Origin: an uncultured Pseudomonadota bacterium
GTDB taxonomy: Bacteria; Lernaellota; Lernaellaia; Lernaellales; Lernaellaceae
DNA: 14,113 nt
NCBI GenBank assembly: GCA_937967875.1
Contig: CALBTQ010000256.1
Span: 1-14,113, forward strand
Direction of reading: 5' to 3'
Shown here: positions 7,383 through 14,113 of the stretch, one piece after another
Layout: each line of letters opens with the position of its first letter
Numbering within the stretch: position 1 is the first letter of the stretch
Notes under the pieces: model-generated
Told to the model about the DNA's origin: nothing
The model's database searches: none
Seen by the model: only the letters and a program-made list of their open reading frames with translations
Translations under genes and position numbers: made by a program

Positions 7383-8600
7383 ATGACGCCGCGTCGTTTA
7401 CTGCCGCTCGGACTGCTTCTGCTGGCGGCGTTTTCGCTGTGGCTGAGCGTGTGCGGCGGCTCGGAATCGGCCGATCGGGCGGCTCCCGCGGATGACGATC
7501 TGGCGCCGCCTGACGATGATCAGGCCGACGACGATGACGACGACGATGACGACGATCTCATTCCGCCGGTGGCCGGTGAACCGCCCGTCTGGTCCGCGCC
7601 GGTGCAAATCGGCGCGAACGGCGCACAGGCGCCCTCGGTGCATATTCGCGACGCGGCGACGGTGCACGTCACTTATTTCACGCCCCAACCGGAAGCGAAG
7701 CTGCGGGGAATGCTTTCCTGGGTGTCGCTGAGCGGCGAACCGTTGAGCGCCGGCGAGCCGGTGATGGTGGCCGCCGATGTGTATGAGGCCGATTGGCTGT
7801 ACGACCAGCAGCATATCGACATGCTCGGGGTGCGCGCGACGCAGATCATTCACTTGCTCAGCGACGACGGCGGCGCGACGTGGCGACAGGGCAAGGCGAT
7901 CGCCAACCAGGATTCATGGTGCGACGGCGAGGCGCGCGGGTTTCCGGTGCGCGACGGCCAGGGCCGCTTGCGGGCGGCATTCGGGTACAACCACGACAGC
8001 AATCTTTTCGGCTGCGTACCGCAAATGAAGCTGGCGACGGTGGCAGAGGGAGAATGGTCCGCCCCGATCGACGTCGGCGGCGGGTATCCGGTCGGCTTGT
8101 TCTTGCTCGACGACGCCACGATCGTGCCCGGGACCTTCGGCCTGTTCACCTCCGCGGACGGCGCGACCTTTAGCGAAGTGTCCGGCGGCGATCAGACGCG
8201 CAATCAGGTGCAAGGCGACGACGCGGCCCTGTTGAGCAACGGCAAAATCTGGATGATCACCACCTACTCCTGGGGCGTGGGCGACAACCGCTACGTGGCG
8301 CTGGTCGAATACGATCCGGCCGACGGCTCCTGGATCAGCCCGCGTTGGGATCTGGCCAAAGGGCAGGCGCCGCTTTCCCTGCCGCGTCTGGCGGTCGACG
8401 GCCAGACCATGGTTGCCGCGTGGGCGCAGGGGGGAATGCCGATGGCCCGGGTGAGCCGCGACGGCGGCGCGTCCTGGAGTGCGGCGGCGCAAGTCGGCGA
8501 GCAGGGGGTGGAAGCCCTGCAGTTGGACGCGGCTTTCGGCCGGGCCGTGCTCGCCTACGAGACCTCCACCGGCGTTTTCGCAACCGACTTTTCTTATTGA
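7383..8600 (+). CDS. Lipoprotein with Asp-rich linker and sialidase-like (BNR/Asp-box) repeats
   Basis: The product is 405 residues, starting at ATG 7383 behind GAGGG, which overlaps the preceding stop. The open frame extends further upstream, but inside the acetyltransferase gene. Residues 1-23 form a signal peptide with RR and a leucine-rich core. L-S-V-C at 21-24 is a near-lipobox, and Gly follows the Cys, so in E. coli terms it lacks the inner-membrane retention signal. Residues 37-58 are 16 Asp in 22, ending in ten in a row, and act as a linker to the folded part. The C-terminal domain has Asp-box motifs, SDDGGATW and SRDGGASW, plus similar strands between, as in six-bladed BNR/sialidase propellers. 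The catalytic arginines of true sialidases were not identified, so only the fold, not the enzyme activity, is supported. The stop overlaps the convergent hydrolase gene by 7 bases. Confidence 0.85.
   Translation: MTPRRLLPLGLLLLAAFSLWLSVCGGSESADRAAPADDDLAPPDDDQADDDDDDDDDDLIPPVAGEPPVWSAPVQIGANGAQAPSVHIRDAATVHVTYFTPQPEAKLRGMLSWVSLSGEPLSAGEPVMVAADVYEADWLYDQQHIDMLGVRATQIIHLLSDDGGATWRQGKAIANQDSWCDGEARGFPVRDGQGRLRAAFGYNHDSNLFGCVPQMKLATVAEGEWSAPIDVGGGYPVGLFLLDDATIVPGTFGLFTSADGATFSEVSGGDQTRNQVQGDDAALLSNGKIWMITTYSWGVGDNRYVALVEYDPADGSWISPRWDLAKGQAPLSLPRLAVDGQTMVAAWAQGGMPMARVSRDGGASWSAAAQVGEQGVEALQLDAAFGRAVLAYETSTGVFATDFSY
7491..7556 (+). repeat. GAY repeat encoding Asp-rich linker
   Basis: Twenty-two codons encode DDD, LAPP, DDD, QA and then ten Asp, directly after the lipoprotein's mature N-terminus. 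Codon use alternates between GAC and GAT. It resembles the tail of the FG-GAP protein about 700 bases upstream but lies at the opposite end of its protein. Confidence 0.88.
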
Positions 8601-9499
8601 TCCCGCGCGTAGACCTTGCCCAAAAACGGCAGCAGCGCCTGCCAGGCGGGGCCTTCCGCGCCGGGCGCGATATCCAGAATCACCGACAGATGATCGCCGC
8701 CGGGAATCTTCGCATAGGTCACCGGCGCGCCGGCGTCGCGCATCGCCTGGGCGAAATTCGCGGCCTGCGGCTCGCTGGTCAGCTTATCGCGATCGCCGTT
8801 GATGATCAGCAGGGGCGGCACGTCGGGCCGCGCGTGGACGATCGGCTGCGCCAGGCGCACTGTTTCCTCGTCGTCGCCCATGACGTGACGGATGACGGTC
8901 ATGTCCAGCGTGTTCTCGCGGTAGAAATCGAAGGCGCCCGAGAAGATCGCCGCGCCGGCCAGTTGCGCGACCGGGAAATCCAGCCGCGAGCGGAAGCGAT
9001 CGTCGACCAGCAGCAGCGCGGCCATGTGCGCGCCGGCGCTGTGCCCGCTGACGACGATGCGGTTCGGGTCGCCGCCGTATTCGCCGATGTGCGCGTGCAC
9101 CCAGTTGAGGGCGGCCACGGCGTCGTCCATGAAAGCGGGGAAGGTCACCTGGGGGTACAAGCGATACTCGACGGTTACGGTCATCACGCCGAGACCGGCC
9201 AGGCTCTTGGCCAGCGAGCCGTAGAGCTTGATCGTCCCCGATTGCCAGTAGCCGCCGTGGATGAACACGAACACCGGCGCCGGGCCGGGCGCGTCGACCG
9301 CGTAGATGTCCAGCACCTGCGCCGGGTCGCCGTCGGGCACGTAGGGCACGTTGCGCGCGGCGGCGGGCAACTGGGCGTAATAGTTGAATCCTTGGAGTGC
9401 GCCGTCGGCCAGCGGGCCCCATTGATGCAGCGAAGCGTCGCAGGCGGCGAGGGAAGGCAACCACAGCAAACACAACAGATAAATGAGGCGACGAAGCAT
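8594..9499 (-). CDS. Lipoprotein alpha/beta-hydrolase (HGGxW esterase/lipase type)
   Basis: The product is 301 residues, starting at ATG 9499, eight bases after GGAGGA. The open frame runs on to 9658, but the ribosome site and signal peptide fix this start. Residues 1-19 are a signal peptide with lipobox L-A-A-C at 17-20. Asp at +2 would retain an E. coli lipoprotein at the inner membrane. The alpha/beta-hydrolase core has the oxyanion-hole motif HGGYW (81-85), nucleophile Ser154 in GHSAGAH, probable acid Asp238 in NGDRDKL, and His270 in GGDHLS. The order and spacing match BD-FAE and kynurenine-formamidase-like or acetyl-esterase families. The substrate, probably a small carboxylic ester or amide, is unknown. 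The gene is convergent with the Asp-box lipoprotein gene and overlaps its end by 7 bases. Confidence 0.92.
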   Translation of the reverse strand: MLRRLIYLLCLLWLPSLAACDASLHQWGPLADGALQGFNYYAQLPAAARNVPYVPDGDPAQVLDIYAVDAPGPAPVFVFIHGGYWQSGTIKLYGSLAKSLAGLGVMTVTVEYRLYPQVTFPAFMDDAVAALNWVHAHIGEYGGDPNRIVVSGHSAGAHMAALLLVDDRFRSRLDFPVAQLAGAAIFSGAFDFYRENTLDMTVIRHVMGDDEETVRLAQPIVHARPDVPPLLIINGDRDKLTSEPQAANFAQAMRDAGAPVTYAKIPGGDHLSVILDIAPGAEGPAWQALLPFLGKVYARDQ

Positions 9500-9856
9500 C
9501 TGGCGGTTCCTCCGGATGGTGCGGGTAAACGTCGGTTCGGCACTGTACAAACACGGGCGAAGGTTGGCAACCGGCAGCGGAGGCGGGGTGCCGGATCTGG
9601 TGTTCCATGCAGCGATCTGCACGGAAAAAGGCGGGCGCCGGCCGGAAAGCGTTGACATTATTCGCGCCTAAAGTAATGCTATTTTCAGCGTTACATCGTG
9701 AACGTTTGATGGATTAAATGAAGGCCCCATCGTTACAAAATGCAACAACTATCTAATTATATGAAAAATATCAGCAAAAGGTCATTTTAGACCGCTCTTC
9801 GGCAATTGACGGTTATTTTGGTTAAACAGGAAAAAATCGACCATTAAAGAAGAGTG

Positions 9857-9885
9857 TTGACAGGTGCGACGGTCCGTGATACGAA
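9857..9885 (+). promoter_or_regulatory. Likely sigma-70 promoter of the hydrogenase operon
   Basis: A consensus -35, TTGACA (9857-9862), is followed after 17 bases by TACGAA (9880-9885). TG lies one base upstream of that hexamer (9877-9878), giving an extended -10. The -10 hexamer itself matches the consensus at only three positions. Transcription would start near 9892, leaving a leader of roughly 95 bases before the response-regulator start. Confidence 0.5.
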
Positions 9886-9901
9886 AACGCTCTACCATGA
9901 A

Positions 9902-9919
9902 TGAATGAATGGTCATTCA
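9902..9919 (+). promoter_or_regulatory. TetR/FadR-type operator palindrome
   Basis: TGAATGA (9902-9908) and TCATTCA (9913-9919) form a perfect 7-bp inverted repeat around ATGG. As I recall it, the Bacillus FadR (YsiA, TetR family) operator consensus is TGAATGAMTANTCATTCA; this site differs from it at one specified base. A further TGAATGA copy overlaps its left arm at 9898-9904. The position just after the proposed -10 is right for a repressor. The regulator is not in the window. Confidence 0.5.
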
Positions 9920-9985
9920 GCAACGGCGTATGCTTCAGTTCATATATTTCAAGGTATCATAACAAAACTCTGAAAGGAGACCACC

Positions 9986-10372
9986 GTGGCTAAGATTCTA
10001 ATCGTTGACGACGATCCCGACATCTTGGAAGTGGTAGGCATGGTGCTCGAAAAGGAAGGGCATCAGACGGCGACGGCCCCCAGCCGGGAAGAAGGCATGG
10101 CGGCGGTCGAGAGCTTCCAGCCCGACCTGATCGTGCTCGACGTCATGATGGACCAGCCGGACGACGGGTTCGTCATGGCGCAGGATTTGCGCAAGGGCGG
10201 ATTCGCCGCGCCGATCCTGATGCTGACCAGCGTCGGCAAGGTCACCGGCATGGATTTCGGCGCCGACGAGTCGGTTGTGCCGGTTGACGATTTCCAAGAG
10301 AAACCGATTTCCCCCGACGCCCTCATCGAAAAGGTGAAAGCGCTGTTGGCCAAGAAAGGAGGGGGCGCGTAA
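9986..10372 (+). CDS. Stand-alone response regulator receiver (CheY-like) protein
   Basis: The product is 128 residues, starting at GTG 9986, five bases after AAGGAGA. It is a single receiver domain with no output domain. The acidic pocket is Asp9/Asp10 in ILIVDDDPD, the phosphoacceptor is Asp52 in LIVLDVMM, the switch residue is Thr81 in ILMLTS, and the conserved Lys106 is in QEKPIS. All residues needed for phosphorylation by a histidine kinase are present. No kinase gene lies in the window. It is the first gene of the hydrogenase operon: its TAA shares one base with the ATG of the NuoE-like gene, so translation of the two is coupled. It probably acts by protein contact (on a kinase, another regulator or the enzyme) rather than by binding DNA. 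Confidence 0.93.
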   Translation: MAKILIVDDDPDILEVVGMVLEKEGHQTATAPSREEGMAAVESFQPDLIVLDVMMDQPDDGFVMAQDLRKGGFAAPILMLTSVGKVTGMDFGADESVVPVDDFQEKPISPDALIEKVKALLAKKGGGA

Positions 10373-10887
10373 TGCTCGTAACCGAACGCGATCGAATGAA
10401 GGATCAGATTTATGCGTTGGCCGATCAGCTCGGCCGTGAGCGCTCGTCGTTGATTCCGATTCTGCAGGAAGTGCAGAAGGCTTACTCGCACGTTTCGTCG
10501 TTCGCCATGCAGGTGATCGCCGATGCGTTGGGCATTCATCCGGTGGAAGTCAACAGCGTGGTCTCGTTCTACAGCTTCCTGCACACCGAGCCCAAGGGGC
10601 GCTTTGTGTTGCGGCTGTGCCGGACGATTTCCTGCCTGATGAACCATTCCGAGAAGGTGGCCAAGCAGTTGGAGAACGAGCTGGGCGTCAAATTCGGCGA
10701 AACCACGCCGGACGGCAAGTTCTCGCTGGAATACACCAACTGCCTGGGCATGTGCGATCAGGGGCCGGCCTTGTTGATCAACGACAAGATCTACACCCAC
10801 GTTACCCCCGATAAAGTGCACGGGTTGATCGAGGAATGCCGGGCCATCTTTGGCGTGCATGCCATGCAGCAGAAGGAGGGCCACTAA
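10372..10887 (+). CDS. hydC: NuoE-like [2Fe-2S] subunit of [FeFe] hydrogenase (HydC type)
   Basis: The product is 171 residues, starting at ATG 10372 in a TAATG junction, behind AAAGGAGGG. The N-terminal half is the helical bundle of the 24-kDa complex I subunit (ILQEVQKAYSHVS, then HPVEVNSVVSFYSFLH). The C-terminal half is the thioredoxin-like ferredoxin domain with Cys83-x4-Cys88 (LCRTISC) and Cys124-x3-Cys128 (NCLGMC), the full ligand set for one [2Fe-2S] cluster. In trimeric hydrogenases this subunit pairs with the NuoF-like flavoprotein. Length and motifs are normal for the family. Two bases separate it from the NuoF-like gene, whose ribosome site lies inside this gene's 3' end. The same subunit type occurs in complex I and formate dehydrogenases, but the adjacent HydA settles the assignment. 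Confidence 0.93.
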   Translation: MLVTERDRMKDQIYALADQLGRERSSLIPILQEVQKAYSHVSSFAMQVIADALGIHPVEVNSVVSFYSFLHTEPKGRFVLRLCRTISCLMNHSEKVAKQLENELGVKFGETTPDGKFSLEYTNCLGMCDQGPALLINDKIYTHVTPDKVHGLIEECRAIFGVHAMQQKEGH

Positions 10888-10889
10888 TC

Positions 10890-12095
10890 ATGATCGAACC
10901 GAAGAACAAGAACAAACTGACGTTCGCGACGATTGAAGTGAACGCCGGCCTGAAAAAAGCGATCGCCCTGAGCCGCGCCGACATCATCGGCGAGCTCAAG
11001 GAATCGGGCATGAAAGGCCGCGGCGGCGCGGGCTTTCCGACCTCGGTGAAGTGGAACCTCGCGGCGGCGGCGAAAGGCGAGAAGAAGTACGTGGTCTGCA
11101 ACGCCGACGAAGGCGAGCCGGGCACGTTCAAAGACCGGTTGATCCTCACCGACTATGCCGACCTGGTGTTCGAAGGCATGACCATCGGCGGTTTGGCCGT
11201 CGGTTCGGACGAGGGCATCGTCTACCTGCGCGCCGAATACACCTACTTGGTGGCGCACCTGGAAGAGGTGCTGGCCAAGCGGCGTAAGGACGGCCTGCTG
11301 GGCAAAGACATCCTGGGCAAGAAGGGCTTCAACTTCGACATCCACCTGCACATGGGCGCCGGCGCTTACGTGTGCGGCGAGGAAACGGCGTTGATCGAGT
11401 CGCTCGAAGGTCACCGCGGCGAACCGCGCAACCGTCCGCCGTTCCCGGTCGACACGGGCTTCAACGGCAAGCCGACCATCGTCAACAACGTGGAAACCTT
11501 CGCGTGGGCCGCGGCGATCTACGCCAAGGGCGGCGCGTGGTTCAACGGTCTGGGCACCGAGAAATCGACCGGCCTGAAGCTGTTCAGCATCTCGGGCGAT
11601 TGCGAATTCCCGGGCGTGTACGAATTCCCGATGGGCATCACCGTGGCGGATCTGCTCAAAGAGGTCGGCGGCTCCGAGGCCAAGGCCGTGCAGATCGGCG
11701 GCGCTTCCGGCCATTGCGTGCCGGCGGCCGATTTCAACCGCGCCATCGCCTTCGAAGACATCGCCACCGGCGGTTCGATCATCGTGTTCGGACCGGACCG
11801 CGACCTGCTGGACATCGCCGAAAACTTCCTCGAGTTCTTCTGCGAAGAATCCTGCGGCCAGTGCACTCCTTGCCGCGACGGCAACCCGAAATTGTTGGAA
11901 GGCGTGCAGTTGCTGAAGAAGGGCGAATGCTCGATGCAGTATCTCAACGAACTGCTTTCGCTGGCGGAAACCATGCAACTGGCTTCCAAGTGCGGGCTGG
12001 GGCAGTCGAGCCCCAATGCGTTCGTTTCGATTGCGACACATTTCAAAGCCGAGATCCTGGGTCGCACCGGAAAAGCGATGCAAGGAGGGAAATAA
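10890..12095 (+). CDS. hydB: NuoF-like NAD(H)/FMN subunit of [FeFe] hydrogenase (HydB type, short form)
   Basis: The product is 401 residues. ATG 10890 is chosen because AAGGAGGG (10873-10880) sits nine bases before it; an in-frame extension to 10836 lies inside the NuoE-like gene. The FMN/NADH site is shown by GRGGAGFPTSVKW (about 43-55), CNADEGEPGTFKDR (about 70-83) and GAGAYVCGEETALIESLEG (about 155-173). The [4Fe-4S] ligands are C322-x2-C325-x2-C328 in ESCGQCTPC, plus C368 in SKCGLGQ. It oxidises or reduces NAD(H) in the cytoplasm and passes electrons to HydC and HydA. Classical bifurcating HydB proteins are around 600 residues, with an added N-terminal [2Fe-2S] domain and a C-terminal two-cluster ferredoxin domain. 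Both are missing here, and the gene runs straight into hydA (TAAATG), so this is the natural end rather than a truncation. Confidence 0.94.
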   Translation: MIEPKNKNKLTFATIEVNAGLKKAIALSRADIIGELKESGMKGRGGAGFPTSVKWNLAAAAKGEKKYVVCNADEGEPGTFKDRLILTDYADLVFEGMTIGGLAVGSDEGIVYLRAEYTYLVAHLEEVLAKRRKDGLLGKDILGKKGFNFDIHLHMGAGAYVCGEETALIESLEGHRGEPRNRPPFPVDTGFNGKPTIVNNVETFAWAAAIYAKGGAWFNGLGTEKSTGLKLFSISGDCEFPGVYEFPMGITVADLLKEVGGSEAKAVQIGGASGHCVPAADFNRAIAFEDIATGGSIIVFGPDRDLLDIAENFLEFFCEESCGQCTPCRDGNPKLLEGVQLLKKGECSMQYLNELLSLAETMQLASKCGLGQSSPNAFVSIATHFKAEILGRTGKAMQGGK

Positions 12096-14021
12096 ATGAC
12101 CGACAAGAAATTCTCCGAAGACACTTCCCGCGCCCCGGTCAGCCAGCGCGGTTCGAAAGTGGAAATGGGCGATCCCGGCGCCATCGGCGGTCTGATAACC
12201 GCGATTATCGACGGCGTCGAGATCAAAGTGCCGTTGGGCACGACGATTCTCGATGCGGCGCGCCGGGCCGGGATCAAAATCCCGACCCTGTGCCATCACG
12301 ACGACCTGTGCATCGCCGGCGTCTGCCGGATCTGCGTGGTTGAGGTCGAAGGACAGCGGACGCTGCAGGCTTCCTGCGCCTATCCGATCACCGCGCCGAT
12401 CAAGGTGAAGACCCACACCCCGAAGGTGCGTCGCGCCCGCCGCAACATTCTGGATCTGATGCTCGCCAACCATTACGGCGAGTGCTATTCGTGCACGCGC
12501 AACGCCAACTGCGAACTGCGCGATCTGGCCGAAGAGCACGGCGTGGACACCTACCGCTTCGGTCACCCCGAAGCGCCGATGTTCGCGATGGATCACTCCA
12601 GCCATTCGGTCTACCGCGATCCCAACAAGTGCGTGAATTGCCGTCGCTGCGTGCGCACCTGCATCGACCTGCAGGAAGTCGGCGTGCTGGAAATGTTCGA
12701 CCGCGGCCACGAAATCCATGTCGCCACCTTCATGGAAAAACCGTTGGCCGACGTGGTGTGCATCAACTGCGGTCAGTGCATCAACCGCTGCCCGACCGGC
12801 GCGTTGACCGCCCATGACGTCACCGACGAGATCTGGGCCGCCATCGACGATCCGACCAAGCACGTGATCATGCAGACCGCGCCCAGCCCCCGCGCGGGCA
12901 TCGGCGAGTGCTTCGGCCTCGAAGCCGGCCATGCGCTGACCTTCGAGATGAACACCGCGTTGCGCCGTTGCGGCTTCGACAAGGTGTTCGACACCAACTT
13001 CACCGCCGACCTGACGATCATCGAGGAAGGCACCGAGCTGCTGATCCGCCTGTACAAGGCGCTGGTCGAAAAAGACCAGACCGTGGCGCTGCCGCAGTTC
13101 ACCTCTTGCTCGCCGGGCTGGGTGAAGTTCATCGAGCACTTCTATCCCGAATATCTGGACCACGTGTCCTCGGCCAAGAGCCCGCAGCAGATGTTCGGCG
13201 CTTTGATCAAAACCTACTACGCGCAGATCAACAACATCGACCCGAAGGACATCGTCAGCGTGGCGTTGATGCCCTGCTCGGCGAAGAAATTCGAGTGCAA
13301 CCGTCCCGAAATGGCCGACAGCGGCTTCAAGGACGTCGATTACGGTCTGACCACGCGCGAGTTGGGCAAGATGATCAAAGAGGGCGGCATCCATCTGCCC
13401 GACATGCCCAAGTCCGACTTCGACGATCCGTTCGGTTCGGCCACCGGCTCCGGCGTTATCTTCGGCGCGTCCGGCGGCGTGATGGAAGCGGCTCTGCGCA
13501 CCGTCATCGAGCTGGTCATGGGCGTCAAGGTCGAGTCGCTGTTCGAACACGCCGACATCCTGCCGGTCCGCGGCATGGACGGCGTGAAGGTCGCCGAATT
13601 GACCATCGACAAGGTGGGTCCGGTGCCCGATCTGTTGAAAGACATCGTGCCCAACTGGGATTGGCTCAAGGGCGCGACGGTGAAAGTCGGCGTCTGCCAC
13701 GGCACCGCGAACGCCAAGAAAGTGATGGAAGACATCAAGGCCGGCGGCGAAATGAGCAAATGTCACTTCATCGAGTTCATGGCTTGTCCGGGCGGTTGCC
13801 TGGGCGGCGGCGGCCAGCCGATTCCGACGACGCCGGAAATCCGCAAGAAGCGCGCCAAGGCCATTTACAACGAAGATGCCGTTTACGATGTGCGCAAGTC
13901 GCATGAGAACCCGGCGATCGTGGACATCTATGAGAAGTTCCTGACCGACGGCCCGTGCGGACACAAAAGCCACAAGCTGTTGCACACTGGCTACACGGCC
14001 CGCGGGAAATACATCAGCTAA
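12096..14021 (+). CDS. hydA: [FeFe] hydrogenase catalytic subunit HydA (group A, trimeric type)
   Basis: The product is 641 residues; ATG 12096 directly follows the hydB stop and AAGGAGGG is six bases upstream. After about 32 extra N-terminal residues comes a plant-type [2Fe-2S] domain (Cys66, 77, 80, 94). Next are the His-ligated [4Fe-4S] motif (His126, Cys130, 133, 139) and two [4Fe-4S] ferredoxin motifs (Cys179/182/185/189 and Cys222/225/228/232). The H-cluster domain has TSCSPGW at 336-342, MPCSAKKFE at 392-400, and FMACPGGCLGGGGQP with Cys564 and Cys568. A small-subunit-like tail ends in SHKLLHTGYTARGKY. It reduces protons or oxidises H2 at the H-cluster, in the cytoplasm (no signal peptide). 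TSCSPGW replaces the commoner TSCCPxW. There is no C-terminal [2Fe-2S] domain. The maturases HydE, HydF and HydG are not in the window. Confidence 0.97.
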   Translation: MTDKKFSEDTSRAPVSQRGSKVEMGDPGAIGGLITAIIDGVEIKVPLGTTILDAARRAGIKIPTLCHHDDLCIAGVCRICVVEVEGQRTLQASCAYPITAPIKVKTHTPKVRRARRNILDLMLANHYGECYSCTRNANCELRDLAEEHGVDTYRFGHPEAPMFAMDHSSHSVYRDPNKCVNCRRCVRTCIDLQEVGVLEMFDRGHEIHVATFMEKPLADVVCINCGQCINRCPTGALTAHDVTDEIWAAIDDPTKHVIMQTAPSPRAGIGECFGLEAGHALTFEMNTALRRCGFDKVFDTNFTADLTIIEEGTELLIRLYKALVEKDQTVALPQFTSCSPGWVKFIEHFYPEYLDHVSSAKSPQQMFGALIKTYYAQINNIDPKDIVSVALMPCSAKKFECNRPEMADSGFKDVDYGLTTRELGKMIKEGGIHLPDMPKSDFDDPFGSATGSGVIFGASGGVMEAALRTVIELVMGVKVESLFEHADILPVRGMDGVKVAELTIDKVGPVPDLLKDIVPNWDWLKGATVKVGVCHGTANAKKVMEDIKAGGEMSKCHFIEFMACPGGCLGGGGQPIPTTPEIRKKRAKAIYNEDAVYDVRKSHENPAIVDIYEKFLTDGPCGHKSHKLLHTGYTARGKYIS

Positions 14022-14040
14022 CGTACTGTAACGACTTGCA

Positions 14041-14090
14041 AACGGCGGCATCTGTTCTTATGTATAAGGACGATGCCGCCGTTTTCTTTT
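14041..14090 (+). terminator. Rho-independent terminator of the hydrogenase operon
   Basis: A 12-bp perfect stem (AACGGCGGCATC 14041-14052 with GATGCCGCCGTT 14072-14083) continues, after a one-base bulge, into a 7-bp stem with one G:U pair and a TGTA loop. It is followed by TTTTCTTTT (14082-14090). It lies 19 bases after the hydA stop and closes the four-gene operon. The last 23 bases of the window hold ATG at 14103, too close to the end to judge. Confidence 0.95.
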
Positions 14091-14113
14091 TGTGGTGAGG
14101 GTATGCAAGACAA

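Larger units (their letters stand above)
9500..9985. other. Intergenic regulatory region, AT-rich in its right two-thirds
   Basis: These 486 bases separate the divergent hydrolase and hydrogenase operons. From 9500 to about 9650 the sequence is GC-rich like the genes, with no convincing ORF. From about 9660 to 9985 it is clearly AT-rich. Perfect TTGACA hexamers occur at 9652-9657, with no good -10 partner, and at 9857-9862, with a partner. An 18-base palindrome lies at 9902-9919, a TATCAT hexamer at 9955-9960, and a small GGTC/GACC inverted repeat at 9780-9793. I see no tRNA, no convincing sigma-54 site and no full FNR-type site. About 200 AT-rich bases upstream of the likely promoter remain unexplained. 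Confidence 0.6.

Noticed and set aside
8345..9655. A 436-codon plus-strand frame opposite the hydrolase gene
   Set aside because: It overlaps a clear alpha/beta-hydrolase with a full catalytic triad and has no supporting motif.
9483..9671. A 62-codon plus-strand frame in the intergenic region
   Set aside because: It has no ribosome site or recognisable motif and overlaps the start of the hydrolase gene.
10884..14051. A 1055-codon open frame antisense to hydB and hydA
   Set aside because: It lies opposite three well-supported iron-sulfur proteins, begins inside the terminator hairpin, and its product is a domain-less mix of Asp, His, Val and Arg typical of the antisense frame of GC-rich genes.

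Overview
The window is a high-GC bacterial contig, very probably a metagenome assembly, whose left end is not biological. Positions 22-79 match the 58-base Illumina TruSeq universal adapter with four mismatches and sit behind a ten-base T run. The genomic sequence starts at about position 80. The organism is not named by any marker gene. High GC, exported proteins with poly-aspartate linkers, a trimeric [FeFe] hydrogenase and dense short operons suggest an anaerobic, Gram-negative, delta-proteobacteria-like lineage (an impression, not a placement).

Region 1 (80-4986, minus strand) is a two-gene operon with a 4-base ATGA overlap. The upstream gene (3262-4986) is a short protein with a PEP-synthase-type ATP-grasp (PPDK_N) domain. 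The downstream gene (80-3265) is a large paralogue with a GAF-like N-terminus, the same PPDK_N core and GRWGS module, and a C-terminal nucleotidyltransferase domain. It is cut off by the adapter. Neither has the phosphohistidine or PEP-binding barrel domains of a true PEP synthase, so both are probably regulatory or altered enzymes.

Region 2 (5146-8600, plus strand) holds an exported FG-GAP propeller protein with an in-frame TGA at codon 68 and an aspartate-rich tail ending Cys-Gly-Cys. It is followed by a Rho-independent terminator, then a GNAT acetyltransferase with a TTG start, then a lipoprotein with an aspartate linker and sialidase-like Asp-box repeats. Region 3 (8594-9499, minus strand) is a lipoprotein alpha/beta-hydrolase, convergent with region 2 and overlapping its last gene by 7 bases.

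Region 4 (9500-14090) begins with a 486-base intergenic stretch, AT-rich in its right two-thirds. It carries a likely sigma-70 promoter and an 18-base TetR/FadR-type palindrome just after it. These precede a tight four-gene operon: a stand-alone response regulator, then NuoE-like (HydC), NuoF-like (HydB) and [FeFe] hydrogenase catalytic (HydA) subunits, closed by a strong terminator at 14041-14090. HydC, HydB and HydA should form a cytoplasmic complex moving electrons between NAD(H) and protons/H2. HydB is short (401 residues) and lacks the extra N- and C-terminal iron-sulfur modules of the classical bifurcating enzymes, which points to an NADH-dependent, possibly non-bifurcating, hydrogenase.
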